A stretch of DNA of 64,000 bases from Actinoplanes sp. M2I2 (GTDB lineage: Bacteria; Actinomycetota; Actinomycetes; Mycobacteriales; Micromonosporaceae): the NCBI RefSeq assembly GCF_023544445.1, contig NZ_JALPVJ010000001.1:682001-746000 (forward strand), in the 5' to 3' direction. Below the pieces are notes generated by a model. It searched no databases. It had not been told where the DNA came from and worked only from the letters and a program-made list of their open reading frames with translations. This document shows, one piece after another, positions 50,947 through 61,722 of the stretch. The position numbers and the translations under genes were made by a program. Position 1 is the first letter of the stretch, and every line of letters starts with the position of its first letter.

Positions 50947-52413
50947 CTATGTCAGAGCATTAAGCGACACATTTTCTGACAGCAGATGCAGTGCCGCACG
51001 GGAAGGCGCGAATGCGTACACAGAACCGGTGGTGGTGACGAAGCCGCCGAATGCCAGTGGGTGCACATCCTTGACTGCGTCGCCGTGACGACGGTGCGCC
51101 GCGTCGGCGCTGTAGCCGATCACCGGGTCCATGCCGTCGACGCGGTCGGCCGCCGCGCCGGGCTCCAGGTCGAACTTCGCGATCAGACGTGACGGGAACT
51201 TGTGATCGTTCGCCCAGCAGCGTTGGAGGAACTCGAACTGATCTTCGATGCTGGCCATGTACGCGTTGAAGAGCATTCCCCGCTCGCTGCCGTCGGGGGC
51301 CGTGCGGTCCATCGGCGGCCCGAACGGAATGCCCCGCCGAAGCAGCTTGTGACTACGGTCCCGGAACATTTCGTCGCGCCGGGGGTTCATTTTCCGAATG
51401 TGGGCGTAGAGCGGCGTCCGGTCGCCGTTCTCATCACCCTGAAAGTTGAAGTCGTTCGGGTCGTTCGGATTGGCGTCGTGCGCAAGGGGTGTGCCGTCCA
51501 GGCGCCGGCCGACGGCCCGGGCGGCGACGTCCTCGGGTGAGGTGTTGTCGTCGCTCAGCTTCTCCATCTTGTCCCACCAGCCGGCCACGTCCTGCCGAAG
51601 CCGGCGGAAGACGTGGAAGGAGCCACCCCGCATCCAGGCCGCCGGCGTGGGCCGAGACCCGAGAGTGAGCGGCCGGCGTTCGCCGGTGAGGCCGAGCACG
51701 AACTCTCCGGCCGCCACGGACGGGGAGCCGGCCGCGGCGCCGTCGACGCCACGGACTCCAGGATTGGAGATGCCCTCGACAAAGCCGAAGTGCTCGATCG
51801 GCTTTCCGTCAGCATTGCGCAACACGGTGCCGTACTGCTCGAGAGGGCCGTCCCCGTCCGATCCGGCGATGGGCATGACCACCAGGCCCGCGTCGGTGGC
51901 TTGCTGTCTTTCCCGAGCGACCCTGGCGTGGAGTGTCTGCTCATCGTCGGCGGCGAGGGACACCAGGGCGTCGACCGGTGCGCGCCGGACGCCGCCGACC
52001 ACCCACGTCGTCGGGTCGCTGTCGCCCACGTCGCCGAGTAATGCGGGCGTGCTGGTGATGCGGCCGCTCTCGTCGAGCCGGTTGCCGAGCGGTCCCTTCC
52101 AGAACGCCTCGAAGGCCACGAGGTCGTCGGCCGCCTCGGGGTGGAGGGTGACCAGTCCGGTGGCGGTGAGGCTGACGCCCATCAGCGTTCGGCCGGGCGG
52201 GATGTGGGTGCCGTCGCGAGCCGCGAGCACATCGGCTGTGCAGTCGACCCGGGCGGCCGCCGCGGCGAGCCACTCGCGCGCCCTGGTGCGGCTGCTGCCG
52301 AAGGAAAGGAACACGAAGGCCTGGTGACGGCCGTCGAAGGGTTGCAGGATGTTGCCTTGAATCTGTCGGGGATCAGCGATCTGCGCGTCGAGGTCGTGGA
52401 GGCTTTCCGCCAT
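50947..52413 (-). CDS. DyP-type heme peroxidase with Glu in the GXXDG motif
   Basis: 488 residues from ATG 52413 with GGGAGG upstream (the frame extends to 52446). It aligns closely with the DyP at 42651, sharing LYAHIRKMNPR (proximal His), HKLLRRGIPFG and SIEDQFEFLQRCW. The catalytic motif reads GFVEGISNP, so E213 replaces the Asp that usually assists peroxide cleavage; the codon is GAG. The enzyme may be slowed, altered in specificity or specialised. It is the first gene of the operon with the three tandem copies and has no export signal. Confidence 0.9.
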   Translation of the reverse strand: MAESLHDLDAQIADPRQIQGNILQPFDGRHQAFVFLSFGSSRTRAREWLAAAAARVDCTADVLAARDGTHIPPGRTLMGVSLTATGLVTLHPEAADDLVAFEAFWKGPLGNRLDESGRITSTPALLGDVGDSDPTTWVVGGVRRAPVDALVSLAADDEQTLHARVARERQQATDAGLVVMPIAGSDGDGPLEQYGTVLRNADGKPIEHFGFVEGISNPGVRGVDGAAAGSPSVAAGEFVLGLTGERRPLTLGSRPTPAAWMRGGSFHVFRRLRQDVAGWWDKMEKLSDDNTSPEDVAARAVGRRLDGTPLAHDANPNDPNDFNFQGDENGDRTPLYAHIRKMNPRRDEMFRDRSHKLLRRGIPFGPPMDRTAPDGSERGMLFNAYMASIEDQFEFLQRCWANDHKFPSRLIAKFDLEPGAAADRVDGMDPVIGYSADAAHRRHGDAVKDVHPLAFGGFVTTTGSVYAFAPSRAALHLLSENVSLNALT

Positions 52414-52705
52414 GAACCCTCCCAGGGGTCGGCCTGGTCTGTCCACTGCGGAGCTTAGGTGCTCGCCGACTCGTTCGGTGCCCCCTCACCGGACAATTCT
52501 TCTTCACCCCGGTGTCACGGCGAAGCCGGGGTGGACTCGAGACGGCGACGGTCATAAGATCGGCGCTCCTGAATAGATTCCGTGTCAAGCCGGGGTTCTC
52601 ACGGCATGGGGGTGCGTCCTGACCACGGAAGCGGACGTCGCCGAGCAGCCACGCGACAAGGACCCCGAGGGGCACCGCAAGGGTGGGATTCGATTTCCCG
52701 TCGGT

Positions 52706-53926
52706 GTGTGGTTGCTGCTCTCCGGGGACCTGGTCCTCGCGATGGGCGTCGGGCTGACCCAGCCGTACGCCGTCGTGCTGCTCCACGAGGTGCGAGGATT
52801 CTCGCTCGCCGTGTCGACCGGCATCTGGGCGCTCGGTCCGGTCATCACCATCGTGGGCAACGCCGTCGCGGGGCCGCTGATCGATCGACGTGGCGGCCGG
52901 CTGGTGATGGTCACCGGCCTGGCCATCGTCGGCGCCGGCCTGCTGGTCCTCGCGTACGGCCCCGGTCTGGTCTCGGCGGTAGCCGGCGTCATGATCGGGG
53001 GTCTGGGCTGGTCGTTGGTGATCCCCGCCATGGGCACGCGCCTGGCGATTCTGGCTCCGGAAAGCATCCGATCGCGCGTTTTCACCTTTCAGTACGTGAT
53101 CATGAACCTCGGCATGGCGATCGGCGCCGCTCTGGGTGCGGTTGCCCTCGCCCGGATGCCGCCCGACACCGAGACGGGGAGGTTCGTCCTTCCCCTGCTC
53201 TGGGTCGTTGGCGCGTTCACCTGCGTGGTGGCAATCGTCCTGTCCATGTTCGCCGGCCGCCAGATGCCGTTGAAGTCCCAGGACGACCACGTGCGGCGGG
53301 GCGGTTACCGGCGTGCTCTGCGCGACCGCACGCTGCTGCGCGTTCTCGGCGCCTCGGTGCTGCTCTCCACGGTCGGTCTCGGGGTCTACAACGCCGCTCC
53401 CTCGGTGCTGGCACTGGCGGCAGATGACCCGGCGGCGCTGGGATGGGCGGGTGTGGCCAACGCCGCCGCCGTGGTCGTCGGGGCACCGATCGCCCTGCGG
53501 CTCGCCAATCGCATCTCGGCACGCACCGCCCTGCTCTGTACGGCGGCGCTGTGGGCGCTCGGTTGGGCGGTCTGCATTCCGACCGTGTTCGGTATGGGGT
53601 TGAACACTCGAGCGGCTTTGACGGTGGCCTCGGTGCTCATCGGCTTCGGGGAGCTCCTGCTCGCCGGGGCCATACCCACCCTTGTGAACGGGATAGCACC
53701 CGACGACCTGCGCGGGCGATACAACGCTTTGGCAAGTCTCTCGCAGACCCTCGGCCTGGCGGCGGGACCGTTGCTGACTTCGGCGGCCGTAGTCGCGCGA
53801 TCGACCGACTATCTGCTCTACACCACGATCGTCCTGGCCGGATTGGCCTGTCTGTTGCTGGTGCTGAACCCTGTCCGTGTCACACCAGAACCGTCAACGG
53901 AGGTCGGCGACAAGGGCGTGGTCTGA
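52706..53926 (+). CDS. Major facilitator superfamily transporter
   Basis: 406 residues from GTG 52706, with twelve membrane helices. The A-like loop between helices 2 and 3 reads GPLIDRRGGRLVM, and the later loop LANRISARTALL is similar, as in multidrug exporters. The same frame continues upstream without an ATG/GTG/TTG to about 52619, where a CTG lies behind ATGGGGG; that would add a hydrophilic tail (TTEADVAEQPRDKDPEG) and might be the true start. It diverges from the DyP-led operon. Substrate unknown. Confidence 0.85.
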   Translation: MWLLLSGDLVLAMGVGLTQPYAVVLLHEVRGFSLAVSTGIWALGPVITIVGNAVAGPLIDRRGGRLVMVTGLAIVGAGLLVLAYGPGLVSAVAGVMIGGLGWSLVIPAMGTRLAILAPESIRSRVFTFQYVIMNLGMAIGAALGAVALARMPPDTETGRFVLPLLWVVGAFTCVVAIVLSMFAGRQMPLKSQDDHVRRGGYRRALRDRTLLRVLGASVLLSTVGLGVYNAAPSVLALAADDPAALGWAGVANAAAVVVGAPIALRLANRISARTALLCTAALWALGWAVCIPTVFGMGLNTRAALTVASVLIGFGELLLAGAIPTLVNGIAPDDLRGRYNALASLSQTLGLAAGPLLTSAAVVARSTDYLLYTTIVLAGLACLLLVLNPVRVTPEPSTEVGDKGVV

Positions 53927-54192
53927 GCCGTCCCTGACGAACGTCCGCGGCGGTATGCGCGCCGGCCATCCGCATGGATCGGTGCCGAGGGGCAAGTGGC
54001 GTGATCGTCCGGTCGGCAGCCGCCGGGTGCATCTAGCCATGTTCCCGCTGAAATCGGGAGTCAACCGGCGTCACTGACTGCGTGAAACAGGCGACTGAGG
54101 CGGTTTCCAGGGGACACGACAGTAAAATGGCGGATGCACGGGCGCGCTTCGGTCGGCAGGCTCTTAACCACGAACCTGGGGGGAGCAGACCG

Positions 54193-55416
54193 ATGGTGAC
54201 CGAGCGAAATCCCGTCCTGATGGAACGCACCGTGCAGAGCGACGCGGCCCTGCGCCGCAGCCGGCTGCTGTTGCACGCCAGTGAGGCGCTGGCTTCCACC
54301 TCCACCACCGCCGACGTCCTCGTGACCGTTCCGGCGCTGTTGTGTGAGGCCTTGTCGGCGACGCACGTCGCTGTGGTGCTGGCCGGCATCACCCCGAGCC
54401 CGCGGGGCGGCGCGGCCACGGTGGTGTCCGACGCGCTGACCGGGGCGGCCATCCGGGACCGTCACTCTCAGTACTACGAGAGCACCATGGACCTGACGGT
54501 CGTCCACCCGGGACTGGCCGAGAGCATCGACGAGCTCGGCTGGCAGGCGGCGGTCTGCGCCCCGCTGCCCGACCTGGCCGGCGCCGTGCTGATCGCCTGG
54601 GACGAGCCGCAGACGTTCTACGTCTTCGACCGGGCGGTCATCGCCACGCTGGCCCTCTACATCGGGCAGGCGCTCGACCGGGCGGTCAAGCACGACGCCC
54701 GCGCCGCGGTCAGCGAGACCCTCCAGCGGGCGATGCTGTCGCCGCTGCCCGACCTCGACGACTACGACCTGGCCGCCTACTACCGGGCGGCGACCTCGCA
54801 GCGGGTCGGCGGCGACTGGTACGACGTGATCCCCGGCCCGAACGACCGGCTGGCCCTGGTCATCGGCGATGTCGTCGGGCACGACACGGCGGCCGCGGCG
54901 AAGATGGGGCAGTTGCGCAACATGCTGCGGGCCTACCTGGTCGACCGCCGCGAGCCCCCGTCCGCGCTGCTGCGCCGGCTCGACGCGGCCAACCACGCGC
55001 TGGGCGAGCCGACCATGGCCACCGCCGTCGTGGCCTTCATCGACCGGGCGCCCAACGGCGGTCACCGGCTGCGCTGGTCGAACGCGGGCCACCCGCCGCC
55101 GGTGGTCATCCAGCCGGACGGCCAGGTGCGCCCGCTGACCGGCAACGACATGCTGCTGGGGGCGCGGCGCGGCTGTCCCCGGCACACGTACACGGCTCCG
55201 CTGGCGGCCGGCTCGACGGTGCTGCTGCACACCGACGGGCTGGTGGAGAACAGGGCCCACAACATCGACGAGGGGTTCGCCCGCCTCTACCGCCGCCTGA
55301 GCATCCGGAACTTCGGCATGCCGCGGGACCTGCTCGCCCGGCTGGCCGGTGAGATGCCCGGCGACCGGGCCGACGACATCGCCATGCTCGCCGTCCGCAT
55401 CCCGGGCCGGCTGTGA
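54193..55416 (+). CDS. GAF-SpoIIE (PP2C-type) phosphatase
   Basis: 407 residues from ATG 54193, with GGGGGGAGC upstream (the open frame extends to 54082). A GAF-like sensor (about 20-185; LLLHASEALASTSTTADVLV) precedes the phosphatase domain with GGDWYDVIPGPND, GDVVGHDTAAAAKMGQ, WSNAGHPPPVVI, HTDGLVENR and RADDIAMLAVR. All metal ligands appear to be present. This is the third SpoIIE-type phosphatase in the window and likely also targets anti-anti-sigma proteins. It appears to be a single-gene unit. Confidence 0.87.
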   Translation: MVTERNPVLMERTVQSDAALRRSRLLLHASEALASTSTTADVLVTVPALLCEALSATHVAVVLAGITPSPRGGAATVVSDALTGAAIRDRHSQYYESTMDLTVVHPGLAESIDELGWQAAVCAPLPDLAGAVLIAWDEPQTFYVFDRAVIATLALYIGQALDRAVKHDARAAVSETLQRAMLSPLPDLDDYDLAAYYRAATSQRVGGDWYDVIPGPNDRLALVIGDVVGHDTAAAAKMGQLRNMLRAYLVDRREPPSALLRRLDAANHALGEPTMATAVVAFIDRAPNGGHRLRWSNAGHPPPVVIQPDGQVRPLTGNDMLLGARRGCPRHTYTAPLAAGSTVLLHTDGLVENRAHNIDEGFARLYRRLSIRNFGMPRDLLARLAGEMPGDRADDIAMLAVRIPGRL

Positions 55417-55426
55417 ACGGGGGTCG

Positions 55427-55648
55427 TCAGCGGGTGCGCGGACGCCGGGCGTAGGTCTGGTCGACCCCGCCGGGCCGGGCCTGGCACCGCCATCGGCGAT
55501 GCGCGCGCGGCACCCGGACCACGTGGTCGCCCGAGGGCGCCGGCACGTCGTCGCTCGGGGGCGCCGGCCGGCGGGGACACCCGAGGCGGCGCGCGGCCAG
55601 CCATCGGGCCCAGATCTCGCGTCGGGGCGGGACGTCTCGGCGGAACAT
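55427..55648 (-). CDS. Possible small Arg-rich protein
   Basis: A 73-residue frame (MFRRDVPPRREIWARWLAAR...) fills the gap downstream of the WYL regulator gene, starting 60 bp after its stop region on the same strand. It is very basic and has Trp pairs. The ribosome binding site is weak (GGTGAT), so this may be a shadow of GC-rich DNA. Function unknown. Confidence 0.3.
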   Translation of the reverse strand: MFRRDVPPRREIWARWLAARRLGCPRRPAPPSDDVPAPSGDHVVRVPRAHRRWRCQARPGGVDQTYARRPRTR

Positions 55649-55707
55649 GCGATCACCATAGGCGGGCCGGCGCCCCTGTAGGTGGCCGCGTCGCTCCCAG
55701 GATCGGC

Positions 55708-56676
55708 CTACTGCTCGTAGCGGGTGACGATCTCGGCGGCGCGGTCTCTCAGGGACGTCCGCAGCCAGGGCGGGGTCAGGGCCTCCGCGTACGGGCCGAG
55801 CCGCCACAGCGCCCACTCGGCGTGCCTTCGATCCTGGAAGGTCACCTCCAGCCGCAGCCGGCCGTCCTCCTCGGTCTGCTCGGTCAGGACGGCCAGCGCG
55901 GTGCCGACCAGCTCCTCGCGGCGCGCCGGTTCGACCCGCGCGAGCACGGTGACCTGGTCGCCACCGGTCCGGAACCGGAGGCCGCGCTCCTGCCAGACCC
56001 GGTCCAGATCGACGTGCTCCGGTCGCCGGGCCGGCTCGTCGAGTTCCTCGGCGGCCAGGATCCGTGACAGCCGGTAGGTGCGGTCCGCGCCCGACCTCGT
56101 GGCCAGCAGGTAGCCCTGGCCGCGCACGGTGACCAGGCCGATCGGGTCGACGCTGCGCCACTGCGGGGGCTGGTCGGCCGCCGCGTAGTGGATCCGCAGC
56201 CGGCGCCCGGCGAGGACGGCCCGCCGGACCTCGTTCATCATCGGGCCGGGCAGCTCCTCGGTGACCAGCCGGCGGGAGAGCAGGTCGGTCTCGGGTTCGA
56301 TGAGCAGACGCCCGGCCACCTCGGCCGCGACGTCCTGGTAGGTGCCGGGGAGCGCGTCGACCACCTTGAGCATCGCCGACGCGAGGGCCGAGCCGAGGCC
56401 GAACGCCTGGGCGCCGGGCCGCGAACCGGCGACCAGCAGGGCGATCGCCTCGTCGTCGGTGAGCCCGGTCAGCTCGGTGCGGAAGCCGGGCAGCAGCGCG
56501 AACCCACCGTGCCGGCCGCGTTCGGCGTAGACCGGGACGCCGGCCGCGGACAGGGCGTCGATGTCTCGCAGCACGGTGCGGGTGGACACCTCGAGGTCGC
56601 GGGCCAGCGCGGTCGCGGACAGCCGGCCGTGCCGGCGCAGCAGCAGCACCAGCGAGACCAACCGGTCGGCTCGCAT
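55708..56676 (-). CDS. WYL-domain HTH transcriptional regulator (YafY-like)
   Basis: 322 residues. An N-terminal HTH_11 winged helix (MRADRLVSLVLLLRRHGRLSA, VSTRTVLRDIDALSAAGVPVYAERGRHGGFALLPG) is followed by a WYL ligand-binding domain (about 140-220; LRIHYAAADQPPQWRSVDPIGLVTVRGQGYLLA) and a C-terminal WCX domain. Such regulators commonly control a divergent gene; the RidA gene begins 105 bp away, and a 20-bp dyad lies between them. Confidence 0.9.
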   Translation of the reverse strand: MRADRLVSLVLLLRRHGRLSATALARDLEVSTRTVLRDIDALSAAGVPVYAERGRHGGFALLPGFRTELTGLTDDEAIALLVAGSRPGAQAFGLGSALASAMLKVVDALPGTYQDVAAEVAGRLLIEPETDLLSRRLVTEELPGPMMNEVRRAVLAGRRLRIHYAAADQPPQWRSVDPIGLVTVRGQGYLLATRSGADRTYRLSRILAAEELDEPARRPEHVDLDRVWQERGLRFRTGGDQVTVLARVEPARREELVGTALAVLTEQTEEDGRLRLEVTFQDRRHAEWALWRLGPYAEALTPPWLRTSLRDRAAEIVTRYEQ

Positions 56677-56685
56677 GGGCGGATT

Positions 56686-56705
56686 GTGTCAGAAATACAT
56701 GACAC
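56686..56705. promoter_or_regulatory. Dyad operator between WYL regulator and ridA-like gene
   Basis: GTGTCAGAAATACATGACAC has perfect 6-bp half-sites (GTGTCA/TGACAC) around an AT-rich centre, just 10 bp upstream of the regulator start. Position and symmetry suggest autoregulation and control of the RidA gene. Confidence 0.6.
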
Positions 56706-56780
56706 AGGATGTCGTGATTGCGCTGCGAAGCTCACCGGGCCGCGGGCGAGTGCCCACGGTTCCGAACCGAGGGAGCAGGC

Positions 56781-57185
56781 ATGGCGCTGGAGCGAACGGC
56801 AGTCAACCCGTGGACGTGGTCGGCCGGGATGGGATTCCACCAGGGAGAGATCGTTTCCGGTCAGACCCGGACGCTGTACTGCGCCGGGCAGACCGCGATG
56901 AGCGGCGACGGCCGCCCGCAGCATCCCGGTGACCTGGCCGGGCAGGTGGCGTTGAGCCTCGACAACCTGGAGGCCGTCCTGGGCGCCGCCGACATGTCGC
57001 TGGCCGATCTCGTCCGGCTCACCGTCTACACCACCGACGTCGACCAGCTCCTCGAGCACTACGGCGTGCTGGCTTCCCGGCTGGGCGCCGCCGGGGCCGC
57101 GCCGCCCACGACGATGCTCGGGGTGACCCGGCTGGCCGTCCCCGGCCTGATGGTCGAGCTGGAAGGAACAGCCGTCGGGTCCTGA
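56781..57185 (+). CDS. RidA/YjgF-family enamine/imine deaminase-like protein
   Basis: 134 residues from ATG 56781, preceded by GAGGGAG. It has the YjgF fold signature (TLYCAGQTAMSGDGRPQHPGDLAGQVALSLDNLEAVL; VRLTVYTTDV; PPTTMLGVTRLAVPGLMVELEG). The substrate-binding Arg of canonical RidA (in the VVR segment) is not in its usual context (TTMLGVTRL), so it may belong to a divergent subgroup. It diverges from the WYL regulator and its stop lies 4 bp from a convergent gene. Confidence 0.88.
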   Translation: MALERTAVNPWTWSAGMGFHQGEIVSGQTRTLYCAGQTAMSGDGRPQHPGDLAGQVALSLDNLEAVLGAADMSLADLVRLTVYTTDVDQLLEHYGVLASRLGAAGAAPPTTMLGVTRLAVPGLMVELEGTAVGS

Positions 57186-57189
57186 CCCG

Positions 57190-57591
57190 TCACCGGTCGC
57201 GCAGCGCCTCGATGAGCTCGGCCTTCGTCATCGTCGAGCGGCCGGGCACCTTGCGGCGCTGCGCCTCGGCGTACAGGTCCTTCTTGGGGGCCTCGGGTCG
57301 AGGTTTGTCGGAGGAACGGCGGGCCGGGGCCGGCTTGCCGAGCTCGCGCCAGCTGTCCTCGGTCATCTCGACGCCGAACCGGCCGGCCGCGCGCCGGATC
57401 CGTTCGAACGCCTCGTCGCGCTCCTGGTCGGTGACGTCACGCACCTGGTCGAAGCGGGCGAGCGCATTGCGCACGTGCCGCGCGTCGTTGAGGGGCTCCT
57501 TGCGGACGCGGGGGAACGCGAACGCGCTGTCCGGCAGGGCGTCGCGGTCCTCGGCGTCGAGCTGGTTCGAGGTCTGCTTCCTGGTGGCCAT
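57190..57591 (-). CDS. DUF6582-like protein with C-terminal Rho_N/SAP-like motif
   Basis: 133 residues. The N-terminal half (LPDSAFAFPRVRKEPLNDARHVRNALARFDQVRDVTDQERDEAFERI) matches small proteins of unknown function found in many actinobacteria and phages. The last 30 residues (DLYAEAQRRKVPGRSTMTKAELIEALR) form a Rho N-terminal-like helix-extended-helix motif that often binds nucleic acids. It starts 2 bp after the TetR stop on the same strand. Confidence 0.75.
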   Translation of the reverse strand: MATRKQTSNQLDAEDRDALPDSAFAFPRVRKEPLNDARHVRNALARFDQVRDVTDQERDEAFERIRRAAGRFGVEMTEDSWRELGKPAPARRSSDKPRPEAPKKDLYAEAQRRKVPGRSTMTKAELIEALRDR

Positions 57592-57593
57592 GC

Positions 57594-58130
57594 TCAGCCG
57601 ATACCCCTGAGACCCCGCAGGTACGCCTGGACGACCTCTTCGGCGTCCGGGATGGCCGAGCCGGCCACCCGGTCGAACAGCAGGCCGTCGACCAGCGCGA
57701 CCAGGCCCGGGGCGTGCCGGGCCGGGTCGGTCACCCCGGCCGCGGTCAGTGTGGCCTCGGCGGCGGCCAGGAACGTGGCCCGCGCGGGCGAGGCGGTCGT
57801 GAGCAGGGGGTGCAGCGACGGATCGCCGGCCAGGTCGACCATCAGCGCGTACCGCACCCGGTGGTCGGCCGCCCGCTCGGCCAGCCGGTCCAGGAGGGCG
57901 GCCGGCGCGTCCGGGCCGAGGTCGGCCACCGTGCGGCCGGCCAGCCGGTGAACCATCAGCTCGATCAGCTGCCGCCGGGTGCGCGCGTAGTACGAGGTCG
58001 ATCCGGGCGGGAGGCCGAGGGCCCGGTCGATCGCGCGGTGGGTCAGGGACCGCAACCCCTCGGCCGCAACGAGGGCGATGGCCGCGTCGGCGATGGCCGC
58101 GCGCCGGTCTGTGGTCGATGACACCTGCAC
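57594..58130 (-). CDS. TetR-family transcriptional repressor
   Basis: 178 residues from GTG 58130. The N-terminal HTH is RRAAIADAAIALVAAEGLRSLTHRAIDRALGLPPGSTSYYARTRRQLIELM, and the C-terminal ligand domain matches the TetR_C_6-like group. It is divergent from an FAD monooxygenase, with two palindromic operators in the 31-bp gap, so it almost certainly represses that gene and itself until the inducer binds. Confidence 0.92.
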   Translation of the reverse strand: MQVSSTTDRRAAIADAAIALVAAEGLRSLTHRAIDRALGLPPGSTSYYARTRRQLIELMVHRLAGRTVADLGPDAPAALLDRLAERAADHRVRYALMVDLAGDPSLHPLLTTASPARATFLAAAEATLTAAGVTDPARHAPGLVALVDGLLFDRVAGSAIPDAEEVVQAYLRGLRGIG

Positions 58131-58136
58131 AACTCC

Positions 58137-58171
58137 ACTCTACACGCGTAGAGTCCTCTACATGCGTAGAG
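58137..58171. promoter_or_regulatory. Twin TetR-type operators between repressor and monooxygenase
   Basis: ACTCTACACGCGTAGAGT (58137-58154) and CTCTACATGCGTAGAG (58156-58171) share CTCTAC-N4-GTAGAG, with centres 18 bp apart. The second covers the monooxygenase ATG at 58162, so bound repressor would directly block transcription start and ribosome access. Confidence 0.75.
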
Positions 58172-59235
58172 TAGCCATCATCGGGGCCGGCGTCGGCGGC
58201 CTCACCACCGCCATCGGTCTCCAGCGCCACGGCTGGGAGGTCGCCGTCTTCGAACGGGCCGCCGCGCCAGCGCCGGTCGGCGCGGGCCTGTCCCTGTTCG
58301 CCAACGGCTTCCGCGCCCTCGACCTCGTGGGCGCCGGCGACGCCGTGCGGGCGATCGCCGGGCCGGAGCAGCGCCTCACCGCCGGGCTGCGCCGCAGCGA
58401 CGGCCGCCGGCTGACCGTGACACCGCCCGAGGCCCTGTGCGAGCTGCGCGTCGTGCACCGGGCCGACCTGCACCGGGTGCTGGCCGACGCGCTCGAGCCC
58501 GGCACCGTCACGTACGGGAAGCGGGTCGAAGGCATTCCGGACGGCTATGACGTGGTGGTGGCGGCCGACGGTCTGCGGTCGCCGACACGCGGGACTCCGG
58601 TCCGCTACAGCGGCTGGACGAGCTGGCGGGGCGTCACCAGCCGTCCGGTCGACCTGCTCGGCGCGGCCGGTGAGTCGCTCGGCCGGGGGGAGCGCTTCGG
58701 CCTCGCTCCGCTGCCCGACGGCCGCGTCTACTGGTTCGGCGTCGTGTCGGTCCCGCCGGGCACGGGTTTCCCCGACGAGTACGCCGAGGTCCGCCGCCGT
58801 TTCGACCGGTGGCACGCGCCGATCGCCGAGGTGCTGGAGGCCACCGATCCCGCGGCGATCGTCCGCACCGACATCCACGACCTGGCCCGGCCCCTGCCCA
58901 CCTTCGTCCGGGGCACGACGGTGCTCCTCGGCGACGCCGCCCACGCGATGACCCCCGATCTGGGCCAGGGCGCCAACCTGGCCCTCGAGGACGCGGCCAC
59001 CCTGACCGACCTGCTCGGGACCCGGCCGATCGCCGAGGCCCTCCGGGCGTACGACGACCGCCGCTCGCGCACGCAGGCGCTCGCCCGCCAGGCCCGGGTG
59101 ATGGGCCGGCTCCTGCAGAGCCGCAGCCCGCTGCGGGACGTCCTGCTGCGCCTGACCCCGCCGTCCGTGGCCGCCCGCCGGCTGACCGCCGTCCAGGCCT
59201 GGTCGCCGCCGGAGGTGCTGTCCGCCCGGAGCTGA
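58162..59235 (+). CDS. FAD-dependent aromatic monooxygenase (PHBH-fold)
   Basis: 357 residues. The Rossmann start RRVAIIGAGVGGLTTAIGLQRHGW, the DG motif (VVVAADGLRSPTRG) and the FAD ribose-binding GD motif (VLLGDAAHAMTPDLGQGANLALEDAATL) are all clear. Such enzymes hydroxylate aromatic or polyketide substrates, often as resistance or tailoring steps. It has no visible ribosome binding site; an operator overlaps its start, suggesting a leaderless transcript controlled by the divergent TetR repressor. Confidence 0.9.
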   Translation: MRRVAIIGAGVGGLTTAIGLQRHGWEVAVFERAAAPAPVGAGLSLFANGFRALDLVGAGDAVRAIAGPEQRLTAGLRRSDGRRLTVTPPEALCELRVVHRADLHRVLADALEPGTVTYGKRVEGIPDGYDVVVAADGLRSPTRGTPVRYSGWTSWRGVTSRPVDLLGAAGESLGRGERFGLAPLPDGRVYWFGVVSVPPGTGFPDEYAEVRRRFDRWHAPIAEVLEATDPAAIVRTDIHDLARPLPTFVRGTTVLLGDAAHAMTPDLGQGANLALEDAATLTDLLGTRPIAEALRAYDDRRSRTQALARQARVMGRLLQSRSPLRDVLLRLTPPSVAARRLTAVQAWSPPEVLSARS

Positions 59236-59364
59236 GTGCGGCGGGCCCCGGCGGGGCGTCCGACCTGGGAGACTTGCTCATCGCCTGATCAGGAATGAAG
59301 AAGCGACGCGATCGCCGCCGCGCTTAGAGTTCCCCGGGTGAGCCGACGAACGAGGGAGCCGGGG

Positions 59365-61716
<2,352 letters not shown>

Positions 61717-61722
61717 GCCACC

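Noticed and set aside
42651..52413. DyP-encapsulin nanocompartment
   Set aside because: Neither DyP has an evident C-terminal cargo peptide, and the ~200-residue neighbours are too short for, and unlike, HK97-fold encapsulin shells.
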